Source of the DNA: Bacteroides congonensis
Lineage (GTDB): Bacteria; Bacteroidota; Bacteroidia; Bacteroidales; Bacteroidaceae
Assembly: GCF_900130125.1 (NCBI RefSeq)
Contig: NZ_FQXY01000009.1
Coordinates: 1,146,325 to 1,210,324 of the forward strand
Length of the DNA stretch: 64,000 nucleotides
Reading direction: 5' to 3'
The translations under genes and the position numbers were made by a program. This document shows positions 1 to 8,455 of the stretch, one piece after another. Position 1 is the first letter of the stretch. Each line of letters opens with the position of its first letter. The notes beneath the pieces are model-generated. The model was given only the letters and a program-made list of their open reading frames with translations. It was not told where the DNA came from and made no database searches.

Positions 1-1
1 C

Positions 2-667
2 TTCATCCCACTGGGCAAGACAACCCGTGTCGACTTGAAAGCCAATTGGAACACACCGAGCTTTACAGGAAGCTATTTACCCAATAACCGGGATATTACC
101 GAGAAAGAATTTTCGGCACAATGGCAAGTCCTGAACTTGAACCGGAACTACTCACAAGTAATGATTGACTATACCAATTCCAATATCAAAGATATAGATA
201 ATTCCAGTTTCGGCGTTAACTTCAAGATTCCGGTAGAGCAGTATCAGCAATCCATGCGTTCCGCCAAGTATGCTATCCTGATTATCCTGTTGACATTCGG
301 AGTTATCTTCTTCACTGAAATTATGAATAAAACCCGTATTCATGCTTTACAGTACTTGTTAGTGGGATTGGCACTCTGCCTATTTTACAGTCTGCTCCTC
401 TCCTTCTCCGAACACATCGGTTTCAACCCTGCTTATCTGTTATCTGCCGCACTGACTATCATACTGACAGGTGGATATATGTTCGGCATCACCAAGAGAA
501 AGAAGCCGTCATTAATCATGTCCGGATTATTGGGAGTGCTCTATCTTTATATATTTGTCCTTATCCAATTAGAGACTTTCGCTCTGTTGGCAGGCAGCTT
601 GGGATTATTTATTATCCTGGCAATGGTAATGTATTTCTCCAAGAAAATTGATTGGTTCAATGAATAA
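2..667 (+). CDS. creD: CreD-family inner membrane protein, 3' part only
   Basis: The reading frame is open from base 2 and enters the window from the left, so this is the C-terminal ~221 residues of a larger protein (CreD is usually about 450 residues). The visible start resembles the CreD periplasmic region (FIPLGKTTRVDL, then NYSQVMIDYT). It is followed by about five hydrophobic segments separated by short loops, matching the CreD membrane domain, and a short basic tail. CreD is an inner membrane protein first linked to the CreBC regulon and envelope stress; its molecular role is unclear. A TTG at 35 is only an internal Leu codon. The family call is from recognised sequence pattern and is fairly firm. 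Confidence 0.85.
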   Translation, partial: FIPLGKTTRVDLKANWNTPSFTGSYLPNNRDITEKEFSAQWQVLNLNRNYSQVMIDYTNSNIKDIDNSSFGVNFKIPVEQYQQSMRSAKYAILIILLTFGVIFFTEIMNKTRIHALQYLLVGLALCLFYSLLLSFSEHIGFNPAYLLSAALTIILTGGYMFGITKRKKPSLIMSGLLGVLYLYIFVLIQLETFALLAGSLGLFIILAMVMYFSKKIDWFNE

Positions 668-688
668 TCCGCTTTTCTTTCGAAACAC

Positions 689-719
689 TTGACAAACGAC
701 TTTTTATTTTGTATCTTTG
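689..719 (+). promoter_or_regulatory. Bacteroides-type promoter with no gene behind it
   Basis: TTG at 689-691 and TATCTTTG at 712-719 are separated by 20 bases, matching the Bacteroides housekeeping layout (TTTG, about 19-21 bases, TAnnTTTG). Transcription would start near 725. The only ATG-started frame downstream is nine codons long, and a terminator follows at 817-855. Confidence 0.6.
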
Positions 720-724
720 AAGAA

Positions 725-855
725 ATAAAAGTGATAAACAGCATGAGTAATATAAGAAAAATAGATACATAAACAGCATTTAAACTGATATATTTTAGTA
801 TCAGAACAAATATGGTATAGGGTAATAGTCTAACGATTATTACCCTATTTTGTTT
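725..855 (+). ncRNA. candidate small RNA (promoter-to-terminator unit)
   Basis: A roughly 130-nt transcript is predicted between the promoter at 689-719 and a strong hairpin at 817-848 followed by T-rich sequence. It could form an upstream hairpin (CTGATA 785-790 with TATCAG 799-804) and the terminator hairpin. The 11-base string ATAAACAGCAT occurs twice (734-744 and 770-780), 36 bases apart, and could be a repeated seed or binding site. No known RNA family was recognised. The call is inferred from signals alone; it could also be a leader fragment of a lost gene. Confidence 0.35.
817..855 (+). terminator. hairpin terminator
   Basis: An 11-bp perfect stem (ATAGGGTAATA 817-827 with its complement 838-848) with a 10-base loop is followed by TTTGTTT. 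It has the shape of an intrinsic terminator on the plus strand. Confidence 0.6.
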
Positions 856-903
856 ACATTTTTACTTAAACAATTTAATCTATTCCCGAAAAACGCAGAA
901 AAT

Positions 904-980
904 AGTTTTTAATAAACTCTGATACCGTTTATAATAAACTATCCAAAAGTTTATTATAAACAGAAATCAAGTTTATTAAT
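904..980. repeat. cluster of GTTTATAATAAAC-like palindromes
   Basis: A perfect 14-bp inverted repeat (927-940 with 948-961, 7-base loop) is built from arms that are themselves palindromic (GTTTAT-A-ATAAAC). Looser copies flank it at 904-918 and about 970-979. The arrangement looks like an operator or iteron array, but the neighbouring genes converge here, so no obvious promoter is served. Confidence 0.45.
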
Positions 981-1132
981 AGTGGAGCATTCAGTTGTAA
1001 GAATAAAACAACCTAATTTTACAGAATAGAAGTGCATTGATAAGCACGCCAGTCTATATGATAATATAAACTAACACATCTTTCTTTTTACCCCAATATA
1101 CGGATAGTTCAAGACTCTTTTTTATGATAGTA

Positions 1133-1576
1133 TCAAAATGTTCTTTTCAGATATACCATATCCGTCAACAGCTCACCTTCTTCATAAATCGGATGGTCAT
1201 AATTGTCGGTAAAGAAATTCTCTATACGGTGGGAAATAGTAAAACCGCAATGTTCATAGAAAGATATGGCAGAAGGCACATCTCCCGTACCAACTAACAT
1301 TTCAGTACACTTGTCCTGATAGTACTCGAATAGAAATTCAACCAAACGTTTCCCGTATCCCTGACGTTGGAAAAAAGGAACAGTAGCAATATTCTTGATT
1401 TCATAAATGCCTTCCCCTTCACGAGTTACCACACAGGCAGCTTTCAATCTATCGTCATACAGGACGAACATATCGCCACGCTCCAAATACCGGTCTATCA
1501 TATCCTCTTGTTCATCAGCCAAGAGTAACAGTTCGAGGAATTCTTTCTTATCTGAAATTACTTTTTTTATCTCCAT
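1133..1576 (-). CDS. GNAT-family N-acetyltransferase
   Basis: A 147-residue protein with the Gcn5-related acetyltransferase fold: an N-terminal helix region, a central strand (GIYEIKNIATVPFFQ), the acetyl-CoA loop RQGYGKRLVEFL at about residues 70-82 (Q/RxxGxG/A type), and the late motif SAISFYEHCGF at about 103-113. It transfers an acetyl group from acetyl-CoA to an amine; the substrate cannot be told from sequence. It is a cytosolic single-domain protein of normal length for the family. It stands alone: creD converges with it and the toxin-antitoxin pair is divergent. Confidence 0.88.
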   Translation of the reverse strand: MEIKKVISDKKEFLELLLLADEQEDMIDRYLERGDMFVLYDDRLKAACVVTREGEGIYEIKNIATVPFFQRQGYGKRLVEFLFEYYQDKCTEMLVGTGDVPSAISFYEHCGFTISHRIENFFTDNYDHPIYEEGELLTDMVYLKRTF

Positions 1577-1664
1577 ATTATCTAGTTTGCCATAAAGATA
1601 TAAAAAACTAAAATACCAGACTCTACTTTAACGAAACTTATCCTGATATTTGGAATAAATAGAT

Positions 1665-1672
1665 TATCTTTG
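1665..1672 (+). promoter_or_regulatory. -7 promoter element of the toxin-antitoxin pair
   Basis: TATCTTTG matches TAnnTTTG and lies 36 bases before the antitoxin start. No well-spaced -33 TTTG was found. Confidence 0.45.
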
Positions 1673-1708
1673 TCTACGGAAATGTGATACACTAATAATA
1701 ATAGAATT

Positions 1709-1849
1709 ATGAAAGAAGAAAAGAAAATACCAGAAGAAAAGAAAGTCAAAGTGCAGAGGTCGAAGAAAAAGAAAGTAAATAAGACATGGGAAGCACTTGG
1801 CAAACTAAAGGGAAGCCTCATAGTAAACGACCCTAAATTCTTACTATAA
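1709..1849 (+). CDS. very small putative antitoxin (46 aa)
   Basis: A 46-codon frame ends in TAA directly touching the ATG of the PIN toxin (zero spacing), the usual sign of translational coupling in toxin-antitoxin pairs. The first half is almost all Lys and Glu (MKEEKKIPEEKKVKVQRSKK). The second half, WEALGKLKGSLIVNDPKFLL, resembles the C-terminal toxin-wrapping tail seen in some VapB/DUF2281-like Bacteroides antitoxins, which end in GxxKGxFxMxxDF-type strings. An in-frame TGA at 1685-1687 rules out an upstream extension. A separate DNA-binding domain is missing, so the protein may only neutralise the toxin or may be a shortened relic. The antitoxin role is inferred from position and tail pattern. 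Confidence 0.55.
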   Translation: MKEEKKIPEEKKVKVQRSKKKKVNKTWEALGKLKGSLIVNDPKFLL

Positions 1850-2272
1850 ATGAGATATTTGATAGATACTAATATCTTTGTTTATGCAGTGATTGACAGA
1901 GACTCGTTAGACCGTGATGTAACAGCTATACTACAGGAGCCTGACACGGTACTTTATATGAGTGCAGAATCTGTCCGCGAATTAATTGTAGGATACCGAA
2001 ATAAAGGTTTATGTTCCAAACGCTGGAAATCAGTAGAAGCAATGGTCACTTCAATTGAAAAGGAGCTCTACATCAAAATACTTCCCCTGAAGAAAGAACA
2101 TATGCAGACTTATGCACGATTAGAAATCAATGAAGCACAAGGACATAAAGACCCATCCGACCACGTTATTATCGCCCATGCCATCACCGAGCATTTACCA
2201 CTCATTTCAAGTGATACCCGATTTGAATTTTATCGTTCCCAAGGACTTGATTTGATATTCAATAAAAAATAA
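1850..2272 (+). CDS. PIN-domain toxin (VapC-like ribonuclease)
   Basis: A 140-residue single PIN domain. The four acidic residues expected for the Mg2+-dependent RNase site can be placed: D6 (LIDTNIFVY), E44 (SVREL), D104 (PSDHVIIAHA) and D122 (LISSDTRFEF). VapC-type toxins cleave RNA, often tRNA or rRNA, when freed from the antitoxin. It begins at the base after the stop of the 46-aa partner. Length and motif order are normal, so the nuclease appears intact although the partner is unusually short. Confidence 0.88.
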   Translation: MRYLIDTNIFVYAVIDRDSLDRDVTAILQEPDTVLYMSAESVRELIVGYRNKGLCSKRWKSVEAMVTSIEKELYIKILPLKKEHMQTYARLEINEAQGHKDPSDHVIIAHAITEHLPLISSDTRFEFYRSQGLDLIFNKK

Positions 2273-2278
2273 TGAACG

Positions 2279-2629
2279 CTATACATCTATTTGCCGATGT
2301 TCTAAAATAGTATCCATATTCTCCAAGGCCCATCCAACCAATCCTTCAATATGAGGAATCAGAGTTCCTCCCGTATCCGTCAAGCTATATTCCACCCGAG
2401 GAGGTACTTCCGCATACACTTTCCGCTCTACCAATCCGTCGGACTCAAGTGTACGGAGAGTTACCGTCAACATTCTCTGAGAAACATCCTCTATTGTCCT
2501 ATGAATATCACTGAAACGCATAGTTCCGTTTGCATTCAAAGTAATAAGCACCAGCATCGACCACTTGTCTCCCAAGCGGCTGAGTACATCTCTTACAGGG
2601 CAATTTCCTGTCGGGTGAAAGTTTTTCAT
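2279..2629 (-). CDS. HxlR-family winged-helix regulator
   Basis: A 116-residue HxlR-type transcription factor with the typical opening CPVRDVLSRLGDKWSMLVLITL (about residues 10-31), a winged-helix core (MRFSDIHRTIEDVSQRMLTVTLRTLESDGLV) and the wing PRVEYSLTDTG. Cys10 sits where several HxlR members such as HypR and YodB carry a redox-sensing Cys. It is transcribed divergently from the DJ-1/PfpI gene with a 161-base shared promoter region, so it probably controls that gene and itself. The signal it senses is not known; an oxidant or reactive aldehyde is plausible from the family and the neighbour. Confidence 0.9.
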   Translation of the reverse strand: MKNFHPTGNCPVRDVLSRLGDKWSMLVLITLNANGTMRFSDIHRTIEDVSQRMLTVTLRTLESDGLVERKVYAEVPPRVEYSLTDTGGTLIPHIEGLVGWALENMDTILEHRQIDV

Positions 2630-2704
2630 CTTTTAACGTTTTGTATTTAGTTGACTTACAGCAATAGTTACTTCCATGTAACTTCCTTATTCAGAGGTGC
2701 GTTC

Positions 2705-2735
2705 TTGCTTTTCTCCACAAAGGAAGATACATTTG
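2705..2735 (+). promoter_or_regulatory. promoter of the DJ-1/PfpI gene
   Basis: TTG at 2705-2707 and TACATTTG at 2728-2735 have a 20-base spacer, a good Bacteroides match. A minus-strand -7 element (CAAAAGTA, read TACTTTTG) at 2741-2748 lies beside it and could serve hxlR, so the two promoters would overlap in the divergent region. Confidence 0.6.
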
Positions 2736-2790
2736 CATCACAAAAGTAATAAACTTACTAATAATAACTATTGTTTCATTTTAAATAATT

Positions 2791-3324
2791 ATGATTATGG
2801 CAAAGAAAGTAGCAGTTTTAGCAATGAATCCGGTAAACGGTTGTGGATTATTCCAATACTTGGAAGCGTTTTTCGAAAATGGCATTTCATATAAAGTATT
2901 TGCCGTATCGGATACGAAAGAGATTAAAACAAATTCGGGAATCAGCTTGACAACAGATGATGTGATTGCCAATCTGAAGGGGCACGAAGATGAATTTGAC
3001 GCGCTCGTTTTCTCTTGTGGAGACGCCGTACCTGTATTTCAACAAAATGCGGACAAACCTTATAATATAGATTTAATGGAAGTAATCAAAACCTTTGGGG
3101 ATAAGGGGAAAATAATGATTGGACACTGTGCAGGCGCAATGATGTTTGACTTTACAGGCATATCGAAAGGTAAGAAAGTGGCAGTTCACCCGTTAGCCAA
3201 ACCGGCTATCCAGAACGGAACAGCTACCGATGAAAAATCAGAGATAGACGGCAACTTCTATACCGCACAAGATGAAAATACCATTTGGACAATGTTGCCG
3301 CAAGTTATAGAAGCATTAAAGTAA
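2791..3324 (+). CDS. DJ-1/PfpI (class I glutamine amidotransferase-like) protein
   Basis: A 177-residue flavodoxin-like protein of the DJ-1/PfpI superfamily. Cys113 in GHCAGAMMF is the nucleophile-elbow cysteine, preceded by the strand KIMI. Family members include proteases, chaperones, glyoxalase-like and amidotransferase-like enzymes acting on damaged or reactive metabolites, so the exact reaction is open; ElbB-type isoprenoid-related proteins are one alternative. ATG codons at 2791 and 2797 are both possible (MIMAKK or MAKK). It is probably controlled by the divergent HxlR regulator. No signal peptide, so cytosolic. Confidence 0.82.
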   Translation: MIMAKKVAVLAMNPVNGCGLFQYLEAFFENGISYKVFAVSDTKEIKTNSGISLTTDDVIANLKGHEDEFDALVFSCGDAVPVFQQNADKPYNIDLMEVIKTFGDKGKIMIGHCAGAMMFDFTGISKGKKVAVHPLAKPAIQNGTATDEKSEIDGNFYTAQDENTIWTMLPQVIEALK

Positions 3325-3805
3325 GGTAAGACAAAGCAAGTACGAAGCAGAAAAATATAGACATAAATTAGTATTTTATAAACTCTGCCTATGGAGTGAT
3401 GCGTTCCTTTAAAAGAAACGATGTCTTCCTCGGTGTGCAACGGGTCGTTCCTTTAAAAGGAATGACCCGTTGGTTTTAAAGGAAAATCAAAGAATATATC
3501 CCACTAATAATCAATTACTTAAAAATTGACATCCAGAAAGTGAACATTACAGTGCAATCATAAATAATATTCAAAAAAAAACATTCAAAGAACCATCAGC
3601 CACTTGGAATATATCCGTCTTTCCAATCTTATCTTCAACTTACTCTTCCCTTTTCGTGCCAAAATAAAGAAGAACAAGACATCATAAAATATCGAAATAA
3701 AAAATCTAGCAGTCTAAAAGTGTGTATATTAGCAGCTTGAAGTTTTATGAAAAAAGTGGGACGTTCAACTAGGGTAATTCAAATTAATGGCGTTAAAAAA
3801 AATAT
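3325..3805. other. gene-free stretch with two related hairpins
   Basis: No gene was found in this 481-base interval. It contains a weak hairpin at about 3402-3420 and a strong one at 3439-3471 that share the core CGTTCCTTTAAAAG. The remainder is AT-rich leader for the histidine kinase at 3806; no TAnnTTTG promoter was clearly seen. Confidence 0.6.
3439..3471 (+). terminator. strong near-palindrome, probable terminator
   Basis: A 33-base almost perfect palindrome: AACGGGTCGTTCCTTT pairs with the following AAAGGAATGACCCGTT through one G-U pair. It lies about 115 bases after the DJ-1/PfpI stop. The U tract after it is weak (GGTTTT), so it could equally act as an mRNA-stabilising end or work in both directions. 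Confidence 0.45.
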
Positions 3806-5404
3806 ATGATTAAAGAGAAAGAGGGTTTTAATGCATTTTTACTTCATTTTTTAGAAAGATTGAACGGCTGTGAATCCATAGAGAAGAAAGTCACTGAATC
3901 TCTGACAGATATTTGCAATTACTACGGGTTCAAAAGAGGATTCGTGTATCAGACAGACGGATTCCGTTATTTCTATTTGAAGGAAACGATTGGAAATGAG
4001 AATAATATCCTAAAGACTCGTTTTGAAACAAACGAGATGACCAGACAACATATCAACTATACAAAGAACAGGAATACTCCTTTTTATAGCAATAGAAATA
4101 CAGATACTTCTCCGGATGACATTGCCATTATGGACTTCTATAATGCAGAGTCATTGTTAGTGCGACAGTTTAAAGATTCGGAAGGAAAAATCATCGGATT
4201 TGTCGGATTTGCAGACAGAAAAGAAACAAATCCGTTCACGGATGAAGAGTTGCAAATGATTCATCTTCTGCTAGATTCTCTGTCTAAGGAAATTGCTGTC
4301 CGCGAATATAAAGAAAGAGAAGTGAGGGCGAGCAAGACTTTAGGCAGTATCATGAACAATATGGGAGTCGATATTTATGTCAACTCTTTCGATTCTCATG
4401 ACATGCTATATGCCAATGAATCTATGGCCGCCCCCTATGACGGCATTAAACATTTCAAAGGCAAGAAGTGTTGGGAAGCTCTTTATACCGACAAAAAAGG
4501 AGAATGTGAGTTCTGCCCTAAAAAACATTTGATAGATGAAAACGGCCTGCCTACCAAAGTTTACTCCTGGGATTACCAACGCCCGTTTGACAAATGCTGG
4601 TTTCGTGTGTTCAGTGCCGCATTTGCCTGGATAGACGGACAGATGGCACACGTTATCACCAGTGTCGATATTGACCATCAGAAGACGATAGAAGAAGAAT
4701 TGAGAATAGCCAAGGAAAGAGCTGAAAACCTGGACAGGCTGAAATCTGCATTTCTTGCCAATATGAGTCACGAAATCCGCACTCCGTTAAACGCGATTGT
4801 CGGCTTCGCCAGCCTTTTGGTCGAATCGGATAATAAAGAAGAACGGCAGGAGTACGTGAATATCATGCAAGAGAATACGGATTTGCTCTTGCAACTGATA
4901 TCCGACATTCTCGACTTGTCAAAGATAGAAGCGGGTACACTCGATTTCACAATGGATCATTTGGACATCAAGAGCTTCTGCGAAGATATTATGCGCAATT
5001 ATGACATAAAAGAGGATAAGCTTGTCCCTGTCCTGCTGGCTCCCGACTTGCCTGAATATTATATTCATACAGACAAGAAGCGTCTGATGCAGGTGATTAC
5101 GAACTTCATAAACAACGCACTCAAATTTACAGAGAAAGGACAGATTATTCTTGAATATCATTTCAAGGAAGATACGGGGGAAATAGAATTCTCCGTCACA
5201 GATACAGGTATGGGCATTGCTCCCCAAAAAGTAGACAAGGTATTCGACCGTTTCGTCAAGCTCAATTCTTTTTCAAAGGGTACAGGACTTGGATTGTCCA
5301 TTTGCAGAAGTATTATCGAACATCTTGGCGGCACTATCGGTGTCGAATCCGAATTGGGAACCGGCAGCCGCTTTTGGTTTACCCATCCCTATACAGCCGG
5401 ATAA
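3806..5404 (+). CDS. soluble GAF-PAS sensor histidine kinase
   Basis: A 532-residue kinase with no membrane segment, so it probably senses a cytosolic signal. Order: GAF-like domain (about 20-165), PAS-like domain (about 180-295), a short coiled linker, HisKA with phospho-acceptor His322 in [11 protein letters not shown], then HATPase_c with N box ([11 protein letters not shown]), G1 (DTGMGIA) and G2 (GTGLGLSI). The PAS region has four cysteines (C222, C234, C237, C264), including CEFC, which could bind a metal or act as a redox switch. There is no receiver domain, so it needs a separate response regulator; none lies beside it. Its kinase core closely resembles that of the next gene. Confidence 0.9.
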   Translation: MIKEKEGFNAFLLHFLERLNGCESIEKKVTESLTDICNYYGFKRGFVYQTDGFRYFYLKETIGNENNILKTRFETNEMTRQHINYTKNRNTPFYSNRNTDTSPDDIAIMDFYNAESLLVRQFKDSEGKIIGFVGFADRKETNPFTDEELQMIHLLLDSLSKEIAVREYKEREVRASKTLGSIMNNMGVDIYVNSFDSHDMLYANESMAAPYDGIKHFKGKKCWEALYTDKKGECEFCPKKHLIDENGLPTKVYSWDYQRPFDKCWFRVFSAAFAWIDGQMAHVITSVDIDHQKTIEEELRIAKERAENLDRLKSAFLANMSHEIRTPLNAIVGFASLLVESDNKEERQEYVNIMQENTDLLLQLISDILDLSKIEAGTLDFTMDHLDIKSFCEDIMRNYDIKEDKLVPVLLAPDLPEYYIHTDKKRLMQVITNFINNALKFTEKGQIILEYHFKEDTGEIEFSVTDTGMGIAPQKVDKVFDRFVKLNSFSKGTGLGLSICRSIIEHLGGTIGVESELGTGSRFWFTHPYTAG

Positions 5405-5410
5405 AAAAGA

Positions 5411-5444
5411 TATGCTAATACTCGCAGAAAGCGGGTTTAGCATA
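5411..5444. terminator. hairpin between the two kinase genes
   Basis: TATGCTAA (5411-5418) pairs with TTAGCATA (5437-5444), with extra pairing inside. On the plus strand it is followed by A residues rather than T, so termination there is uncertain. Confidence 0.3.
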
Positions 5445-5524
5445 AAAAAGGGATAAAATAACCACTAAAACAAGCATTCCGGCAAAATTAATCATAGAAA
5501 TAGTTTTTCAATCCGTTTTTTCAC

Positions 5525-5532
5525 TACATTTG
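5525..5532 (+). promoter_or_regulatory. -7 promoter element of the hybrid kinase
   Basis: TACATTTG matches TAnnTTTG and gives a 5' leader of about 45 bases before ATG 5585. T-rich sequence lies at the -33 position without an exact TTTG. Confidence 0.5.
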
Positions 5533-5584
5533 TACTGCTAAAATAAAAACCATAAAATAAAGATATCACAAACAAACATTTCTC

Positions 5585-8455
5585 ATGGATATAAGAAAAT
5601 GCCTATGGCTCTTTTTGCTATGCTTCTTGTCTGCGTCATCTATCCAAGCCCAAAGGAACCATATAGATATTCCTAATTACATTTTATGTATCAATTCTTA
5701 TTCAGAATCCACACCGTGGAGTAGCCGGATGATTTCTACCATATCAGAATATGTGCAGAAAGATCCTCAACTGGCGTTGTACGCGGAACATATGAATACA
5801 CTGATGATAGACAATGATTCTATTTTGGAGAAATTTGAAAATATGATTTCTCAAAAATATTCACAGCCACGTCCTCAGTTATTGGTATTATTGGGAAGTC
5901 CCGCATTCACGTTAAGAGATGAATACAGAAAATTTTGGGGAGACATACCTATCATTCTCTGTTCGGAAGAAGCCTTTCTGGGGCCACAAGAAGCCTACTT
6001 TCAGAAAAGAGAAATTGCACTGGCCGACCGTATTCCGACATCTCAGTTCGCCGATCCGTATAATATGGTCTTCCTGTATTCCAATCTTTATCTTCGCGAG
6101 AATGTACAATTAATCAATCACATAAATCCCGGTATCAAGAAATTTATATTCATTGGCGACGAACGGGAAATCAATTTAAGTAACAACCTGGACATTCAGG
6201 ACGAATTAAAAACAAACTATCCGCAGATCGAATACCAGTTTTTAACGCCACAAAAGATGACTACCAATCAATTACTGGACTCACTGTATCGTGTCGACAG
6301 CCATACAACAGGCATATTATTTGCGTCCTGGTTTTATAAAGCGAAATTCGCCGACAATACGTCGTTAGTATTCAACGACCACAAACTTATCGTGACAACT
6401 ATTGCCCCTATATTTACTTTGAACATGACAGATATTACCGAAGAAAACGGAGGAATGATAGGCGGTTACACTTATAATCAAAAAAGGTATAATCAGGAAT
6501 TAGTTCATGCCATATCAGCTATCCGCCAAGGGAAACAGGCTCGCGAACTACCTTTCTATATGCCGTCAGATGGGCGTCCCATCATCAACTACGCGACATT
6601 ACTCCGTAAAGGGTTATCCCCTTCCATGTGTCCTCCGAACACATTTTTTCTGCACAAACCGCTTTCGTTTTGGAAGCAGAACCAATATTTCATCATAGGC
6701 TCTTTAACTTTCATTTTTCTGCTTGCCTTATTTTTCTTTTATCGTATCCGTAGCCTGAATATCATAAAGAAAATGCAACAGAAGGAAATAGACGCCATGA
6801 CCAATTACAAAAACCTCGTGAACAACATGCCTATTCTTTACATGCAGGAAGAACTTATCACAGATGAAAAAGGTATACCTGTCGAGTTGATTTACCGGAA
6901 AGTCAACGCGCATTTCGAAAAGAATTTCTTCCGCAAAGAAGATGTGATCGGCAAAAAGGCAAGCGAGATTTTCCCAGAATCAATGCCGGAATTCCTGCAT
7001 TTCATAAAGAAAGCACTGGATGAAAACAAGGCAATCACTTTCCCTTATTACTTCAAGAAAATCGACACTTTCTATGACGTGATACTTAAAGGAACACAGC
7101 ACAGTAATATTATTGACGTATTCTGTTTGGATAGTACAGAACTGCACAGGGCGCAACAAAAGCTAAGCACTATCAACAATAAGCTCTCCATGTCTCTCGA
7201 TGTGGCTAATATCGTACCCTGGAAATGGGACTTACAAAGCCATACTATCCTGTGCGATATCAATAAACCGATAGAACTCAGCACATTGGGAAAAGATGTA
7301 TCCGAGGAGCAACTGGCAGTGCCCGATAATCAATATTTCTCCAAAATATTCAAGGAAGACCGGACACGGGTGGAGCAAGCCTACAAAGACTTGATAGAAG
7401 GTCGTTCGAATAAGGTAAAAGAAGAATATCGCATAGTCAACACTCATAAGGGACTTCATAGAATAGACTGGGTGGAAGCTCAGGCAGCCGTTGAAACCCG
7501 GGACGAAAAGGGAGATCCGTTGACTTTGGTAGGTTCTTCACTAGTCATTACCGAACGAAAGAAGATGGAGCAGGAATTGGTAAATGCCAAAAATCGCGCA
7601 GAAGAATCGAATCGTCTGAAATCGGCTTTCCTGGCGAATATGAGCCACGAGATACGCACGCCTCTTAATGCCATTGTTGGTTTCTCGGGTATCCTGGCTT
7701 CTACCCTGGAGGAAGAGGAGAAACAGGAATATGTGAGTATCATCGAAAGTAACAACACTTTATTATTGCAACTTATCAGTGATATATTGGATTTATCCAA
7801 GATAGAAGCGGGAACACTGGATTTTAATTATTCCAATGTAGAGATTAATGATTTGATGAGCGACTTAGAAAACAGCTGCCTGTTAAAGCTCAAATCTGAC
7901 AAGGTAAAACTGGAGTTTGTAGCTCCCGAAGAACCTTGTTGCGCACATATAGAAAAGAACAGATTATCCCAGTTAATCATCAATCTTATAACAAACGCCA
8001 TAAAATTCACCGAACAAGGCAGTATCCGCTTCGGATATAAACGGGAAAATAATGAATTGTATTTTTATGTCGCTGATACGGGTTGCGGTATTCCACAAGA
8101 TAAACAGGATAGTATCTTCGGGCGCTTTGTCAAACTGAACTCATTTGCGCAAGGCACAGGACTCGGGCTTTCCATCTGTCGGACGCTTGTTGATAATATG
8201 GGTGGTAAAATCGGTGTAGAATCAGAGATAGGAAAAGGATCTACGTTTTGGTTTACATTGCCCTACAAACAGGCGGAGACTGTAGAAAAAGCTCCCCAAA
8301 AAGAGATACAGACCATCAGCATAGAGAAAGACAAACTTGTTATCCTGATTGCCGAAGATAACGAAAGCAATTATAAACTATTCGAGTCTATTCTAAAATA
8401 TGATTATCATCTGATACATGCCTGGGATGGACAGGAAGCTATTAATCCTGTTTAA
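5585..8455 (+). CDS. hybrid sensor histidine kinase, receiver domain cut by a frameshift
   Basis: A 956-residue product with a signal peptide (to about residue 22, SIQAQ), a periplasmic ABC-binding-protein-like sensor domain (about 28-345), one membrane helix (about 365-386), two PAS-like regions (about 400-510 and 530-660), HisKA with His688 in [11 protein letters not shown], and HATPase_c ([14 protein letters not shown]). It then enters a receiver domain (LVILIAEDNESNYKLFESIL) and stops early after HAWDGQEAINPV. The rest of the receiver continues in another frame. Removing one C from ATCCTG at about 8445-8448 restores AINLFKEYNPQ followed by the phospho-acceptor strand. The kinase part is intact, so a shortened sensor may still be made. 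Confidence 0.88.
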   Translation: MDIRKCLWLFLLCFLSASSIQAQRNHIDIPNYILCINSYSESTPWSSRMISTISEYVQKDPQLALYAEHMNTLMIDNDSILEKFENMISQKYSQPRPQLLVLLGSPAFTLRDEYRKFWGDIPIILCSEEAFLGPQEAYFQKREIALADRIPTSQFADPYNMVFLYSNLYLRENVQLINHINPGIKKFIFIGDEREINLSNNLDIQDELKTNYPQIEYQFLTPQKMTTNQLLDSLYRVDSHTTGILFASWFYKAKFADNTSLVFNDHKLIVTTIAPIFTLNMTDITEENGGMIGGYTYNQKRYNQELVHAISAIRQGKQARELPFYMPSDGRPIINYATLLRKGLSPSMCPPNTFFLHKPLSFWKQNQYFIIGSLTFIFLLALFFFYRIRSLNIIKKMQQKEIDAMTNYKNLVNNMPILYMQEELITDEKGIPVELIYRKVNAHFEKNFFRKEDVIGKKASEIFPESMPEFLHFIKKALDENKAITFPYYFKKIDTFYDVILKGTQHSNIIDVFCLDSTELHRAQQKLSTINNKLSMSLDVANIVPWKWDLQSHTILCDINKPIELSTLGKDVSEEQLAVPDNQYFSKIFKEDRTRVEQAYKDLIEGRSNKVKEEYRIVNTHKGLHRIDWVEAQAAVETRDEKGDPLTLVGSSLVITERKKMEQELVNAKNRAEESNRLKSAFLANMSHEIRTPLNAIVGFSGILASTLEEEEKQEYVSIIESNNTLLLQLISDILDLSKIEAGTLDFNYSNVEINDLMSDLENSCLLKLKSDKVKLEFVAPEEPCCAHIEKNRLSQLIINLITNAIKFTEQGSIRFGYKRENNELYFYVADTGCGIPQDKQDSIFGRFVKLNSFAQGTGLGLSICRTLVDNMGGKIGVESEIGKGSTFWFTLPYKQAETVEKAPQKEIQTISIEKDKLVILIAEDNESNYKLFESILKYDYHLIHAWDGQEAINPV

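Larger units (their letters stand above)
668..1132. other. gene-free stretch between creD and the GNAT gene
   Basis: No credible protein gene was seen in this 465-base AT-rich interval. It holds a consensus promoter (689-719), a two-hairpin stretch ending in a terminator (817-855), and a cluster of GTTTATAATAAAC-type palindromes (about 904-980), each listed separately. The two flanking genes converge on it. Confidence 0.7.
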
